Part shown: positions 23,294-31,265 of the stretch, piece after piece
Layout of the letters: each line of letters begins with the position of its first letter
Numbering within the stretch: position 1 is the stretch's first letter
Assembly (NCBI GenBank): GCA_024644045.1
Contig: JAHELT010000031.1
Location: 1 to 37,649 of the forward strand
Reading direction: 5' to 3'
Length of the DNA stretch: 37,649 nucleotides
Source: Chromatiales bacterium
GTDB lineage: Bacteria > Pseudomonadota > Gammaproteobacteria > JAHELT01
Made by a program: the position numbers and the translations under genes
Notes under the pieces: generated by a model
The model's database searches: none
What the model was told of the DNA's origin: nothing
Seen by the model: the letters and a program-made list of their open reading frames with translations, nothing else

Positions 23294-24754
23294 AGCCGGG
23301 GTGTAGCCGCTGCTGTCGCCGAAGTCACCGGCGGCGAGAATGGCCTCCGCGCCGCCAAGGGCTGCCACTTTCGCCGCCTGTTCGGCTAACGCCTGCGCAT
23401 TGACCCGCTCGGGGTCGAGGACCGACCGCAGCGCGGCTTCGCAGCGCTCGCGAATGGCGGCGTGCGCGCACGAGGTTCCGAGATCATCCAGCTCGTGCGG
23501 GTCCGCGCCGAGATCGAACAGCTGTGGCGCGTAACCAGGGTAGTGAATGTACTTCCAGTTGGCGTGGCGAATCATGAACATGCCGGTAACGGCACCGCCG
23601 TCGTGGTACTCGGACAGCACCGTGCGCTCGGGTGTCTCTCCTGCGGCGATGTCGAGCAGCGAGTGACCGGGCAATTCGCGGTCTTCGTCCGTCAGCGGCA
23701 CGCCCGCGGATTCGAGAACGGTGGGATAGCAATCCACCAGCGACACGGGGGTGTCAACGGTCGCGCCACGCGGCACACCGGGGCCGGCCAGGATGAGCGG
23801 AATAGCTGCCGAGTCCTCGTACATCACGGACTTGGCCCAGTAGCCGTGGCTGCCGAGCATGTCGCCGTGGTCGGTGCTGTAGATGATCCGCGTGCGCCCC
23901 GCCAGCCGGGTTTCGTCGAGGCAATCGAGCAGGCGTCCGACATGATCATCGAGGAAGGTGCACAGCGCGAAGTACGCCGCCCGGGCGGCCCGCACCTGCG
24001 CTTCGGTCTCGAAGAAGTCGTCGTAGTTGAGGCAGCGCGCCACGCTCTCGGGCACCGGATGCCGCGGGCGCGCGCAATCGGCGTAGGCGACCGGCATGCC
24101 CGCCGTTTCCAGCGAATACTGGCCACGGTAGCGTTCCGGTGCGATCAGCGGGAAATGGGGACAGACGAACGAGACGAACAGTGTCCAGGGTTTGCCGCCA
24201 CGCGTTGCGTGTTCTCGCAGCCACTCGCAGGCCCGATCGCAGATACGCCGGTCGTAATCGGTGTATGTCGTTTCTCCGTAGCCCACGTCCCGGGCGTAGT
24301 CCGCGACTGCCGGTGACGGTGGGCAGTTGCCCCTGAGCAGCGCGGACACCCAGCCACGGCCTGCGTGAACGTGCAGCGGGACGATCTCCGGGTCGAAGCC
24401 GTTGGGGTTTTCTGCGCTTTGAAAGTGGAGCTTGCCGACGGCAACGCAGCGGTGGCCGGCGTCCAGCAGCCGGTGACCCCATCCTTCGGGTTTGCCGGTG
24501 TACGCTTCGCCGCTGCTCCAGGTGCCGAGCTGGTGTACGTAGCGCCCGGTTTGCAGGCTGGCACGGGCCGGCACGCAGATGGGCGAATTCGTGTAGGCGC
24601 TGGTGAACCGCGTGCCCCCTGCGGCGAGACGGTCCAGGTTCGGGGTGCGAACGACAGGGTGGCCGTAGCAGCCGAGCAGATCGCGGGTGTGCTCGTCGGA
24701 GCAGATGAACAGGAGGTTGGTCGGAACGACTGACAAAGGAGCTTCGCCACGCAC
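23282..24754 (-). CDS. Cys-type sulfatase
   Basis: A 490-residue enzyme of the alkaline-phosphatase/arylsulfatase superfamily that hydrolyses sulfate esters. It has NLLFICSDEHTRDLLGCYG with metal-binding acids at the N-terminus, and SPICVPARASLQTGRY, whose Cys60 (C-x-P-x-R) is the residue converted to formylglycine. STDHGDMLGSHGYWAKS carries further metal and active-site residues. The sequence resembles choline-sulfatase-like and other small-molecule sulfatases, but the substrate is open. No signal peptide is seen, so it may be cytoplasmic. The start is uncertain: a GTG at 24754 gives the longest form, and a TTG at 24736 is also possible; neither has a good ribosome-binding site. It lies 47 bases after the RidA gene, probably in the same operon. 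No formylglycine-generating enzyme is nearby. Confidence 0.85.
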   Translation of the reverse strand: MRGEAPLSVVPTNLLFICSDEHTRDLLGCYGHPVVRTPNLDRLAAGGTRFTSAYTNSPICVPARASLQTGRYVHQLGTWSSGEAYTGKPEGWGHRLLDAGHRCVAVGKLHFQSAENPNGFDPEIVPLHVHAGRGWVSALLRGNCPPSPAVADYARDVGYGETTYTDYDRRICDRACEWLREHATRGGKPWTLFVSFVCPHFPLIAPERYRGQYSLETAGMPVAYADCARPRHPVPESVARCLNYDDFFETEAQVRAARAAYFALCTFLDDHVGRLLDCLDETRLAGRTRIIYSTDHGDMLGSHGYWAKSVMYEDSAAIPLILAGPGVPRGATVDTPVSLVDCYPTVLESAGVPLTDEDRELPGHSLLDIAAGETPERTVLSEYHDGGAVTGMFMIRHANWKYIHYPGYAPQLFDLGADPHELDDLGTSCAHAAIRERCEAALRSVLDPERVNAQALAEQAAKVAALGGAEAILAAGDFGDSSGYTPAPVD

Positions 24755-24801
24755 GCCTGACGGACTGTGTTACCCGCAGGGCAGTGATGATCGTGCGCCA
24801 G

Positions 24802-25179
24802 TCACAGGAGCGCCTGACAGGTGATCTCCACCCGGCTGTCGCCGAACAGACGCCTGGATTCGGTGGTGGTGCGGGCTGGATAGTTACCGTCGAAGAACTC
24901 GCGGTAGGCATTGTCCATCGCCTCGAAGTCGTCGAGATCAGCGAGGTGCACGCTCACGCTCACGATCCGATCCATGCTTAGCCCGATCTCGGCGAGCATG
25001 GCGCGGATGGCGCCGAGCACGGCTCGCGTCTCGTCGGCCACGGTGCCCAGCGCCGCACGGCCTTCGGGAAAGTCGGCGGCAACCAGGCCGGACAGAAACG
25101 CGTAACGGTCATCCATGACCACCTGGGTGAACGGCGCCCCCGACGCCGGTACCGCCTTAGGTTGAAATCGTCTGAGCAT
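24802..25179 (-). CDS. RidA/YjgF-family protein
   Basis: A 125-residue protein of the Rid family, whose characterised members hydrolyse reactive enamine/imine intermediates from amino-acid breakdown, usually as cytoplasmic trimers. Visible are the YAFLSGLVAAD strand, a long central helix (VLGAIRAMLAEIGLSMDRI), VSVHLADLDDFEAMD, and the end SRVEITCQALL with the Arg-x-Glu positions typical of the active-site cleft. The ATG at 25179 follows GGGAG at 5 bases. The frame extends far upstream, but only over the divergent promoter region. It precedes the sulfatase and diverges from a beta-hydroxyacid dehydrogenase. Confidence 0.9.
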   Translation of the reverse strand: MLRRFQPKAVPASGAPFTQVVMDDRYAFLSGLVAADFPEGRAALGTVADETRAVLGAIRAMLAEIGLSMDRIVSVSVHLADLDDFEAMDNAYREFFDGNYPARTTTESRRLFGDSRVEITCQALL

Positions 25180-25351
25180 GGTTACTCCCGCGCAGGATCG
25201 TCCCCCAACGCGAGTGTACTGCAAAGTGGACAGGCCGGGACTGCGGCTGGCTCTGCGAACTACGGAGCGCGGTCCGGAGACGTCCGGTTCCCCTTTACGG
25301 GGCAGCGGAAACTCCGCGATCATCCGGGGCCTGCACAGAGGAGTCTTCAGG

Positions 25352-26161
25352 ATGTCGCCCATAAAACACATCGGCGTCGCCGGCTGCGGCGCGATGGGCC
25401 TGCCGATGGCACAGCGGCTGCTGGCTGCGGGGTTCAACGTCAGCGGCTTCGACGTGCGCCCGTTGTCGGACTTTGGCGCGTTCGCGCAGCACATGGACGC
25501 ATCGCCCGAGGCGCTGAAGGCGTGTGAATGCGTCATTTCCGTGGTTCGCGACGCGGCCGAGACCCGGGCACTTTGCTTTGATCAACAGGCGCTCTTTGCG
25601 GCACCGCCCTATCCGCGGTTGCTGGTGGTAAGCTCGACCTTGTCGCCGCGTACCGTCAGCGCGCTGCGTGAACGCCTGCCGGAAGCCGTCGAACTGGTCG
25701 ACGCTCCGATGTCCGGGGCGCCGTACGGCGCGCGCGAAGGCACGTTGACCTTCATGCTCGGCGGCGACCCGGATGCGATCGTGCGGCTGCGCCCGGCGCT
25801 CGAGGCCATGGGCGAGTCGCTGTTCCACATCGGGCCCCTGGGGAGCGGAATGACCGTCAAAGTGTTGAACAACTACGTTGCCGCGAGCAACGTAGCCGCT
25901 ACGCGGCGCAGCATGGCACTGGCGCAACGGGCGAACCTGGATCCCGCCCTGCTGCGCCAGGTGATGCGTGCCAGCTCGGGCAATAACTGGTATGCGGAAA
26001 ACTTCGATGCGATCGACTGGAGCTGCGAGGGCTACGACCGAGGCAACACGATCGGTATCCTCGAGAAGGACTTGCAGTGCGCCCTCGACATCGAACCTGA
26101 CGTACGCCAGCCTCTCGACGACGCACTGCTGGACGCTTTGCGGCGCCTGCAGTCGCTTTGA
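25352..26161 (+). CDS. Beta-hydroxyacid dehydrogenase (3-hydroxyisobutyrate dehydrogenase family)
   Basis: A 269-residue NAD(P)-dependent oxidoreductase, slightly shorter than the usual 290 or so. The Rossmann motif GVAGCGAMGLPMA lies at residues 8-20, the substrate-binding DAPMSGAP near 117-123, and the catalytic lysine is Lys170 in GSGMTVKVLNNYV. Family members oxidise 3-hydroxyisobutyrate, tartronate semialdehyde and similar acids. ATG 25352 follows GAGGAG at 8 bases. It stands divergent from the RidA-sulfatase pair, 172 bases apart, and may share its control. A paralogue lies at 29510. Confidence 0.88.
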   Translation: MSPIKHIGVAGCGAMGLPMAQRLLAAGFNVSGFDVRPLSDFGAFAQHMDASPEALKACECVISVVRDAAETRALCFDQQALFAAPPYPRLLVVSSTLSPRTVSALRERLPEAVELVDAPMSGAPYGAREGTLTFMLGGDPDAIVRLRPALEAMGESLFHIGPLGSGMTVKVLNNYVAASNVAATRRSMALAQRANLDPALLRQVMRASSGNNWYAENFDAIDWSCEGYDRGNTIGILEKDLQCALDIEPDVRQPLDDALLDALRRLQSL

Positions 26162-26192
26162 TCGTGGTTCGGCCGACGGGCGGCGGGACGAT

Positions 26193-26372
26193 TCAGGCAA
26201 GGGTAAACAACTCGACCTGATCGCTCACGCCGCGCCGCGCGTGCTCGCTCAGGGAACGCCAGTTACCAGGACGAGTTTCTGCGACGCGTGCCGACACGAC
26301 CAGCGGGACGCCGAGCGTCTTGCACTGCGCCGCTATGCGTGCGGCTACACTGAAACGTGCGCGATGGAACAC
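26193..26372 (-). pseudogene. Remnant: C-terminus of a class III adenylate/guanylate cyclase
   Basis: This 59-residue open stretch reads FSVAARIAAQCKTLGVPL, then VVSARVAE, a WRSLSEHARRGVSDQ segment, and VELFTLA before the stop. That matches the end of class III nucleotide cyclase domains (usual pattern NVAARL...LGVPLLVS...LGEHALRGVSEPVELF). An in-frame stop lies just upstream, and neither that frame nor the others carries the catalytic part. There is no ribosome-binding site or ATG. It looks like the surviving tail of a decayed gene. It could instead be an assembly join, but the flanking genes are intact. Confidence 0.5.
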
Positions 26373-26518
26373 GCAGCTGAATCAGATCCTCCATCCCGCC
26401 TCCGGGCCCGAGTTGTGCGCAGCAGGTCATCCGTCATTCGGCCACGTTGCTGCAACGCGGCACGACGAATGTGTTCAGTGTGCGCGATTGGAATGCCGGG
26501 CGTTGCGCCCGGTGGTGC

Positions 26519-26713
26519 TCAGGCGGCGAGTCGGATACCGAAACCGATGTTGCGGGCGATGGAAACCAGGTCGGCAATCTGCGTGACGCTTTCGATCGCG
26601 TAGTCATCGATGGCGTCCGCTGCGTCGGCAATCGCGAAATCCATGCCGGGGTAGCGCTCTTTGACGCAGGCAACGAGGGTGCGGCAAAGCGCTTCGTAGT
26701 TGTAACACTGCAT
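26519..26713 (-). CDS. Small orphan protein, 64 residues
   Basis: AAGGAG stands 8 bases before an ATG, which opens a 64-residue frame with a natural stop. The protein begins MQCYNYEALCRTLVACVKER and continues with an acidic, alanine-rich helix (AIADAADAIDDYAIES) and a hydrophobic end (IGFGIRLAA). No signal peptide or known motif is seen. The frame is open far upstream, but that part is arginine- and proline-rich and lacks protein character, so the short form is preferred. It sits in a region of remnants and may be a small regulatory or structural protein; function is unknown. Confidence 0.55.
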   Translation of the reverse strand: MQCYNYEALCRTLVACVKERYPGMDFAIADAADAIDDYAIESVTQIADLVSIARNIGFGIRLAA

Positions 26714-27107
26714 GGTGACAGCTCCTTGCACGTTGGGGATTTGCTGGGCGTGTCTACGCGACAATCGTGCCACCGCGCAACTGATTGAAAAGGCGAGGAA
26801 ACCGATTCGAGGCACGGACGCGGCTGCACCGGTTTGCAGCATCGGCCCGCGGGCGTGCACCATAAATGCTCCGAATCGGGCACCCGGTGGATGGGCGTTC
26901 GCGACACGGACGCGGGGAAACCGGCGTCCCATCGCGCGGCTGCGCCAGGGTGCGGCGCGTCGGAGGAGTTTACACTGCCGCCGGCCGGCCGGCCGGGCAG
27001 GCATCCGCATCTCCCTGATAGCGATAGAGTTATCCACAGTCGCACGGTAATTGCTTGCGCTTCTGGCAGGTAGTGGCGCTGCAGGTGCGCCCCGGGGGAT
27101 GTTCAAC
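26714..27107. other. Intergenic region without a recognised gene
   Basis: These 394 bases contain no convincing coding frame. They carry four exact CCGG units in tandem (26981-26996) and a single perfect DnaA-box sequence, TTATCCACA (27030-27038). One box alone does not suggest an origin. Promoters for the 64-residue gene (minus) and the exported protein (plus) should be here, but none stands out. Confidence 0.4.
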
Positions 27108-27542
27108 ATGGAACGAGGTTCCAGTCATGCTGGTGACAACCATCGACCGCACTGCGCCCGCTCCCCGCTGCCGACCCCGGCCCGTCGCAGATGCCGTGGC
27201 GTGCTGCTAGTGTTGCTGTCGGCTTCGGCGCCCACTGCGTGGGCTGACCGAGTTCCGACGGCAAGCGCCAACGCCGAACTCGTAGCGCTTGCCGGCGCTC
27301 TGGCGTACGCCGAGAGCCCGCAGCTGGGACTGCACGAACGCCAGACGGGAGAGGCGTCGATACGCAGCAATTCGTTGAGCTACATCACGCAGAAGTTCGC
27401 GCACATGATGGCTCGAGAGGCCTGGCGCAACCTGCGGGCACGAGGCGATCAAGCGCCACTGCCGCGGGCGCGCATCAACTCGAGCTACAATCTGAGGTTG
27501 TCCGACGACCAGTTTGTGCTGCGGATGAAGTACCGCTTCTGA
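27108..27542 (+). CDS. Predicted exported protein, unknown function
   Basis: A 144-residue protein. The start is taken at ATG 27108, 9 bases after GGGGG; an ATG at 27099 is also possible. A long basic N-terminal region (HRPHCARSPLPTPARRRCR) is followed by the hydrophobic stretch GVLLVLLSASAPTAWA with an AWA-type cleavage site near residue 46, an unusually long signal peptide. The mature part of about 98 residues is rich in Ala and Arg, and ends LSDDQFVLRMKYRF with a terminal phenylalanine, as in outer-membrane beta-strand proteins. No family was recognised. Confidence 0.55.
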   Translation: MERGSSHAGDNHRPHCARSPLPTPARRRCRGVLLVLLSASAPTAWADRVPTASANAELVALAGALAYAESPQLGLHERQTGEASIRSNSLSYITQKFAHMMAREAWRNLRARGDQAPLPRARINSSYNLRLSDDQFVLRMKYRF

Positions 27543-27614
27543 GGCACCGCCCAACCCTCTGTCCGTTCTCCCCGCCACCGTCGCATGCATTAGAATAGCC
27601 GCGGCACGGTCTAG

Positions 27615-27770
27615 CGCTGCGCGCAGCGTCCAGGCTGGCTTTCCGAAAAAGGTTCGCTGCGCGAATCGGTCAGCGGCGACTTCGTCGACGGCGAGGGGAA
27701 TGCCACGGAGCTTGCGGAAAACCGCGTGATCTACCTGTATCCCAGCCTGGACCTTGACTGGTCGTTCTGA
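27615..27770 (+). pseudogene. Fragment: C-terminal tail of an unidentified protein
   Basis: After an in-frame TAG at 27612 the frame stays open for 51 codons to a TGA at 27768. It contains GWLSEKGSLRESVSGDF and ENRVIYLYPSLDLDWSF, an alternating hydrophobic pattern with a terminal Phe like the last strand of an outer-membrane barrel. No ATG, GTG or TTG with a ribosome-binding site opens it. It is probably a gene remnant. The amino-acid composition is protein-like, but the parent family was not recognised. Confidence 0.35.
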
Positions 27771-27786
27771 ATCCTGCCGGGGCCCG

Positions 27787-28296
27787 TCACCCGCTACCCT
27801 TGCCTTCGGTGATGCGATCACTCACTGCGAACAGCACCCCCGAGGTCACGAACGTCAGGTGAATGCCGACTTTCCAGGCAAGCTGCGTGTTGTCGAGCTG
27901 CGCTGAGTTGATGAACGCCTTGAGCAATTCCACCGCGGATATGGCCACGATGGCGCCGATCAGCTTGATCTTGAGATCCGAGAAGCTCACCTTGCCCATC
28001 CACGCCGGCCGGTCCTCGTGATCCCCGATGCTGAGCTTGGAGACGAAGTTCTCGTAACCGCTGAACGCGATGATCAGGAGCAGACTGGCGATCAGAGCAG
28101 TGTCCACCAGCGTGAGGATGGAGATGATGATGTCGTCGGTGCTGTCGGTGAATGCACCGACAACAAGTAGTCCCAACTGCTTGAGGAACTTGACCAGCAG
28201 CACCACGATCGCCACCACGAGCCCCACGAAAAAGGGCGCCAGCAGCCAGCGGCAGCGAAAAATCCAGGTCTCGACAGCGGTTTCGATGCTCTTCAT
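27787..28296 (-). CDS. yqhA: YqhA-family (UPF0114) inner-membrane protein
   Basis: A 169-residue integral membrane protein of the UPF0114/YqhA family; function unknown. It starts MKSIETAVETWIFRCRWLLAP, a family hallmark, followed by hydrophobic segments at about residues 16-36, 58-80, 108-128 and 142-160, and the loop SKLSIGDHEDRPAWMGKVSFSD in pieces. GGAGC lies 7 bases before ATG 28296. It is a single-gene unit by spacing. Confidence 0.9.
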   Translation of the reverse strand: MKSIETAVETWIFRCRWLLAPFFVGLVVAIVVLLVKFLKQLGLLVVGAFTDSTDDIIISILTLVDTALIASLLLIIAFSGYENFVSKLSIGDHEDRPAWMGKVSFSDLKIKLIGAIVAISAVELLKAFINSAQLDNTQLAWKVGIHLTFVTSGVLFAVSDRITEGKGSG

Positions 28297-28777
28297 TGTG
28301 CTTGCTCCGCGCGTGCCAGTAGCCGTGAGCCACCGACGTGCGATGGCCCTTGTGTGAGCCGCGAGCCTAGTACGAAGCAGGCGCACCGGGCAACCGCCCA
28401 CGCTCACCCGGGCGGCGGCCCCTGTAACCTTGTTTTCAGTACCGGGACCGCTGGACAACGGACTGGTCAGCATGCAGTTGCACGGTGACAGCCGCCTGTG
28501 CCAGTGGGCTTCCGTGGAATGGCTATTGCGAGCGACCGCCTGATCGAGCCCGACCACGCGAATGCCGGCACCGGGGGCCGTGGCCTCGTGCGTGCCTGCT
28601 TCGAGTGCCGGCCGGCGGACACGCCCGGGGCCGGCCCGCGTTATCGCTTATCCGCTATGACAACTCCGCGTCGCGCGAGAGTGCTTCGAGCGGCCGTCAC
28701 CCGGCGGCGCTGCTCGTTGAGTCTTGTGGTGGGCTGCGTGCCGGGGGCAACCGCGCATCCGATTGCGGTGCCGAGCG
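28297..28777. other. Intergenic region without a recognised gene
   Basis: These 481 bases lie upstream of yqhA and downstream of the lectin-like gene, both on the minus strand. The open frames here are arginine-, proline- and alanine-rich and lack ribosome-binding sites, as expected of non-coding G+C-rich DNA. Nothing conserved or repetitive was recognised. Confidence 0.4.
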
Positions 28778-29422
28778 TCAATCCGCGGCGAAGCAATAAA
28801 AGTATCCGGCGCCGCCGGTCCTCGTGAGCGCTTCCTGACTGCAGCCCCGGCTCGGATGTGCCGAGGTCCAGGACGTGTTGCCGCCGCCGTGGCGGTCGTG
28901 ATGGCCGACCTGTGCGCTGCCGTCGCCGCTGCTGGTCCAGTTGCTGCACGTATGATCCTGCTCGTCCGGGAAATACGCCATGCCGTCGTCCTGTGTGCCG
29001 GTGAGGATGTCGTGCTCGTTGGGTTTGTCATAACGTCCTTTGACGCGATGTCCGTTTTCGTCGAGTGCAGTCTCCAGCGTGATGGTCCTGTTGTAGAGAT
29101 GCAGATCGGTCAGGTTGGCTGCGATGAGCACGCCATGGGCGTTGTACCACGGCCCGTTGCCGATCCGTTGCCGGGCCGATACGCCTCGCTTGTCGGGCTC
29201 CTCCGTGCTCAGGTACGCGCGCCATTGCCGGTTTCCCGCACCGGCGGCCGCGGCAAGCTTCTGGCAATGGGCGTCTGCGCCCTCCAGACCACCGAGATCG
29301 CCGCCCTTGCCCGGTCCTGCGCTGGTGACGAAAAAGCCCATGGGCCGTTCCTCCGCAACAGCCCCTGGCGAACCGAGCAGTGCACCGGACACCATCATGA
29401 ACACGACTGTCATGGTTTTCAT
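28778..29422 (-). CDS. Secreted lectin-like protein
   Basis: A 214-residue exported protein. The signal peptide MKTMTVVFMMVSGALLGSPG ends near residue 24 (AVA). The mature part starts MGFFVTSAGPGKGGDLGGL, followed by ADAHCQKLA, WRAYLST and IGNGPWYNAHG. This is a pattern found in many environmental bacterial proteins annotated as lectins or C-type-lectin-fold proteins. The C-terminal half is His/Gly-rich (VGHHDRHGGGNTSW) and ends YFYCFAAD; three conserved-looking cysteines follow CQKLA. GGAGG lies 9 bases before ATG 29422. Binding partner unknown. It is divergent from the beta-hydroxyacid dehydrogenase at 29510. Confidence 0.7.
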   Translation of the reverse strand: MKTMTVVFMMVSGALLGSPGAVAEERPMGFFVTSAGPGKGGDLGGLEGADAHCQKLAAAAGAGNRQWRAYLSTEEPDKRGVSARQRIGNGPWYNAHGVLIAANLTDLHLYNRTITLETALDENGHRVKGRYDKPNEHDILTGTQDDGMAYFPDEQDHTCSNWTSSGDGSAQVGHHDRHGGGNTSWTSAHPSRGCSQEALTRTGGAGYFYCFAAD

Positions 29423-29451
29423 CGCGTAGATCCTCCACAGGTTGAACAAAC

Positions 29452-29482
29452 AGTATACTCAGTTCCTCGCCGCGTACTTCAA
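29452..29482 (-). promoter_or_regulatory. Possible promoter of the lectin-like gene
   Basis: On the minus strand, TTGAAG (29482-29477) and TATACT (29457-29452) are separated by 19 bases, slightly longer than ideal. The -10 box lies in a palindrome, AGTATACT (29452-29459). Transcription would start about 25 bases upstream of the ATG. Confidence 0.3.
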
Positions 29483-29509
29483 CCGTTGACCGTCGACTGC
29501 GAAGGAGTC

Positions 29510-30433
29510 ATGACCGCACCCGCCAAACCGCTTTCCGAATTCACGCCGCCCAGCCGTATCGGCTTCATCGGGCTCGGTAACATGGGCGCGCCAATGGCCG
29601 CGCTGCTGCACGACGCCGGTTACGCCCTCGTTGTCGCCGATGCAGACGCCGGCGCGGTCAGCCGTTTCGCGGAAAGGGTGGCGTGCGATCAGCCCGGCTC
29701 GCTGAGCGAGCTGGGGAAACACTGCCAGGCAGTGATCACGATGCTTCCCGGCGGCGAAGCGGTCCGGGAGGTGTTGATGGGCGACGGCGGTGTCGCCGCG
29801 GGGCTTCAGCCCGGTGCGGTGGTGATCGACATGTCTTCTTCTTCGCCGGTCGGCACACGCGAACTGGCGACCGATCTTGCCGGGCGGCATATCGAGCTGG
29901 TCGATGCGCCGGTGTCAGGCGGTGTCCGCAGGGCCGTCGACGGGACGCTGGCAATCATGGCGGGTGGTGATCCGGCGGTGATCGAGCGCGTGCGGCGCCT
30001 GCTCGAAGTGATGGGTAAGGTCTTCCCGACCGGCGTACCGGGCTCGGGCCATGCCATGAAGGCGCTCAACAACTACCTGTCGGCAGGCACGCTGACGCTT
30101 ACCGCGGAGGCGATCCTCGCCGGGACCCGGTTCGGCCTCGATGCCCGGACCATGGTCGATATTCTCAATGTGTCCACCGGGCGCAGCAACAGCACCGAGT
30201 ACAAGTATCCGACCTTCGTGCTGCCGCGGCGCTTCGACTCCGGGTTTGCCATGGGCCTGCTGGCGAAGGACCTGCGCCTGGCCGTCGAGGTGGCGGGCGC
30301 TACCGGTTCTCCGTCTGCCCTGTTGCGCGAACTGAGCGGCGTCTGGGACGCGGCCGAGGCGCGGATGGGGTCGGCCGCTGATCACACGGAAGTCGTGATC
30401 TATCTCGAGTCTCTGTTGGAGGAGCGGACATGA
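29510..30433 (+). CDS. Beta-hydroxyacid dehydrogenase (tartronate-semialdehyde reductase/HIBADH family)
   Basis: A 307-residue NAD(P)-dependent oxidoreductase. The Rossmann motif GFIGLGNMGAPMA lies at residues 18-30, DAPVSGGVRRAVDGTL at 132-147 binds substrate, and Lys184 in GSGHAMKALNNYL is the catalytic lysine. ATG 29510 follows AAGGAG closely; the frame is open far upstream but runs antisense to the lectin-like gene. The stop overlaps the lactonase-type gene by 4 bases (ATGA), so the two act together, perhaps opening a lactone and reducing or oxidising the hydroxyacid. The true substrate is unknown. Confidence 0.9.
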   Translation: MTAPAKPLSEFTPPSRIGFIGLGNMGAPMAALLHDAGYALVVADADAGAVSRFAERVACDQPGSLSELGKHCQAVITMLPGGEAVREVLMGDGGVAAGLQPGAVVIDMSSSSPVGTRELATDLAGRHIELVDAPVSGGVRRAVDGTLAIMAGGDPAVIERVRRLLEVMGKVFPTGVPGSGHAMKALNNYLSAGTLTLTAEAILAGTRFGLDARTMVDILNVSTGRSNSTEYKYPTFVLPRRFDSGFAMGLLAKDLRLAVEVAGATGSPSALLRELSGVWDAAEARMGSAADHTEVVIYLESLLEERT

Positions 30434-31233
30434 CGGCGCCCGAACCCTTCGAGGTTTATGCCGTCCGCTACGCGACAGTGTCGCGCACGGCGGCTGAAAA
30501 CGTCATCGGCGGCGACCCGCACGAGACCGCGGCGCGCATGGACTACTTCGTGTGGCTGGCCCGCAGCCCCGCACACACGTTCGTGGTCGATACGGGGTTC
30601 AACGAAGCCATGGCCGCGAAGCGCGGGCGTGAGTTTCTGCGCTCGCCCGTCGACGGATTGCATCTGCTCGGTGTCGAAGCATCAGAGGTGCGGGACGTGA
30701 TCGTGACGCACCTGCACTACGACCATATCGGCAACTTCGATCTGTTTCCCAACGCACGCTTCCATCTGCAGGACGAGGAGATGGCGTTTGCGACCGGCCG
30801 CTACATGGCGCAGCGGTTTTTTGCGCACAGCTACGAGTCCGAGAATATCGTGGCAATGGTTCGCAACGTCTACGCGGGGCGCGTGGCCTTCTACGAAGGT
30901 GACGCCGAGCTCGTGCCCGGGTTATCCGTGCATCATGTGGGCGGGCACACCAAAGGGCTGCAGGTGGTCCGACTGTGGACCCGCGTCGGGTGGCTGGTGC
31001 TCGCGTCCGACGCCAGTCACTACAGCGCGAACATGCAGGAAGGCCGGCCGTTTCCCATCGTGTACAACGTGGCGCAGATGGTCGATGGCTGGCAGCGTAT
31101 GCGCGAGCTGGCCGATGACCCGCGCCTCATCGTCCCCGGGCACGATCCGCTGGTCATGGCGCGGTACGATTCCCCGGACGCACGCCTCGAAGGGATTGCC
31201 GTGCGGCTCGATGCTTTCCCGCGTGACGCCTGA
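30430..31233 (+). CDS. Lactonase-type metallo-beta-lactamase-fold hydrolase
   Basis: A 267-residue MBL-fold enzyme resembling the N-acyl-homoserine-lactonase (AttM/AiiA) branch. The dinuclear metal motif HLHYDH lies at residues 94-99 and continues as IGNFDLF. The third histidine is in HHVGGHTKG, the bridging aspartate in VLASDASHY and a final histidine in IVPGHDPLV. No signal peptide. It is translationally coupled (ATGA) to the beta-hydroxyacid dehydrogenase. That partnership favours hydrolysis of a metabolic lactone over quorum-signal quenching, although the latter cannot be excluded. No luxI/luxR gene is in the window. Confidence 0.87.
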   Translation: MTAPEPFEVYAVRYATVSRTAAENVIGGDPHETAARMDYFVWLARSPAHTFVVDTGFNEAMAAKRGREFLRSPVDGLHLLGVEASEVRDVIVTHLHYDHIGNFDLFPNARFHLQDEEMAFATGRYMAQRFFAHSYESENIVAMVRNVYAGRVAFYEGDAELVPGLSVHHVGGHTKGLQVVRLWTRVGWLVLASDASHYSANMQEGRPFPIVYNVAQMVDGWQRMRELADDPRLIVPGHDPLVMARYDSPDARLEGIAVRLDAFPRDA

Positions 31234-31265
31234 CGTCACCAGCCGGTAGCGTGCCGGGCTCGATC

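Noticed and set aside
27030-27038. Perfect DnaA-box sequence TTATCCACA
   Set aside because: Only one perfect copy, with a single near-match at about 21939; no box cluster, A+T-rich unwinding region, dnaA or gidA gene nearby, so no replication origin.
30430-31233. Lactonase-type gene as evidence of quorum quenching or a quorum-sensing locus
   Set aside because: No luxI or luxR homologue is present, and translational coupling to a hydroxyacid dehydrogenase suggests a metabolic role.
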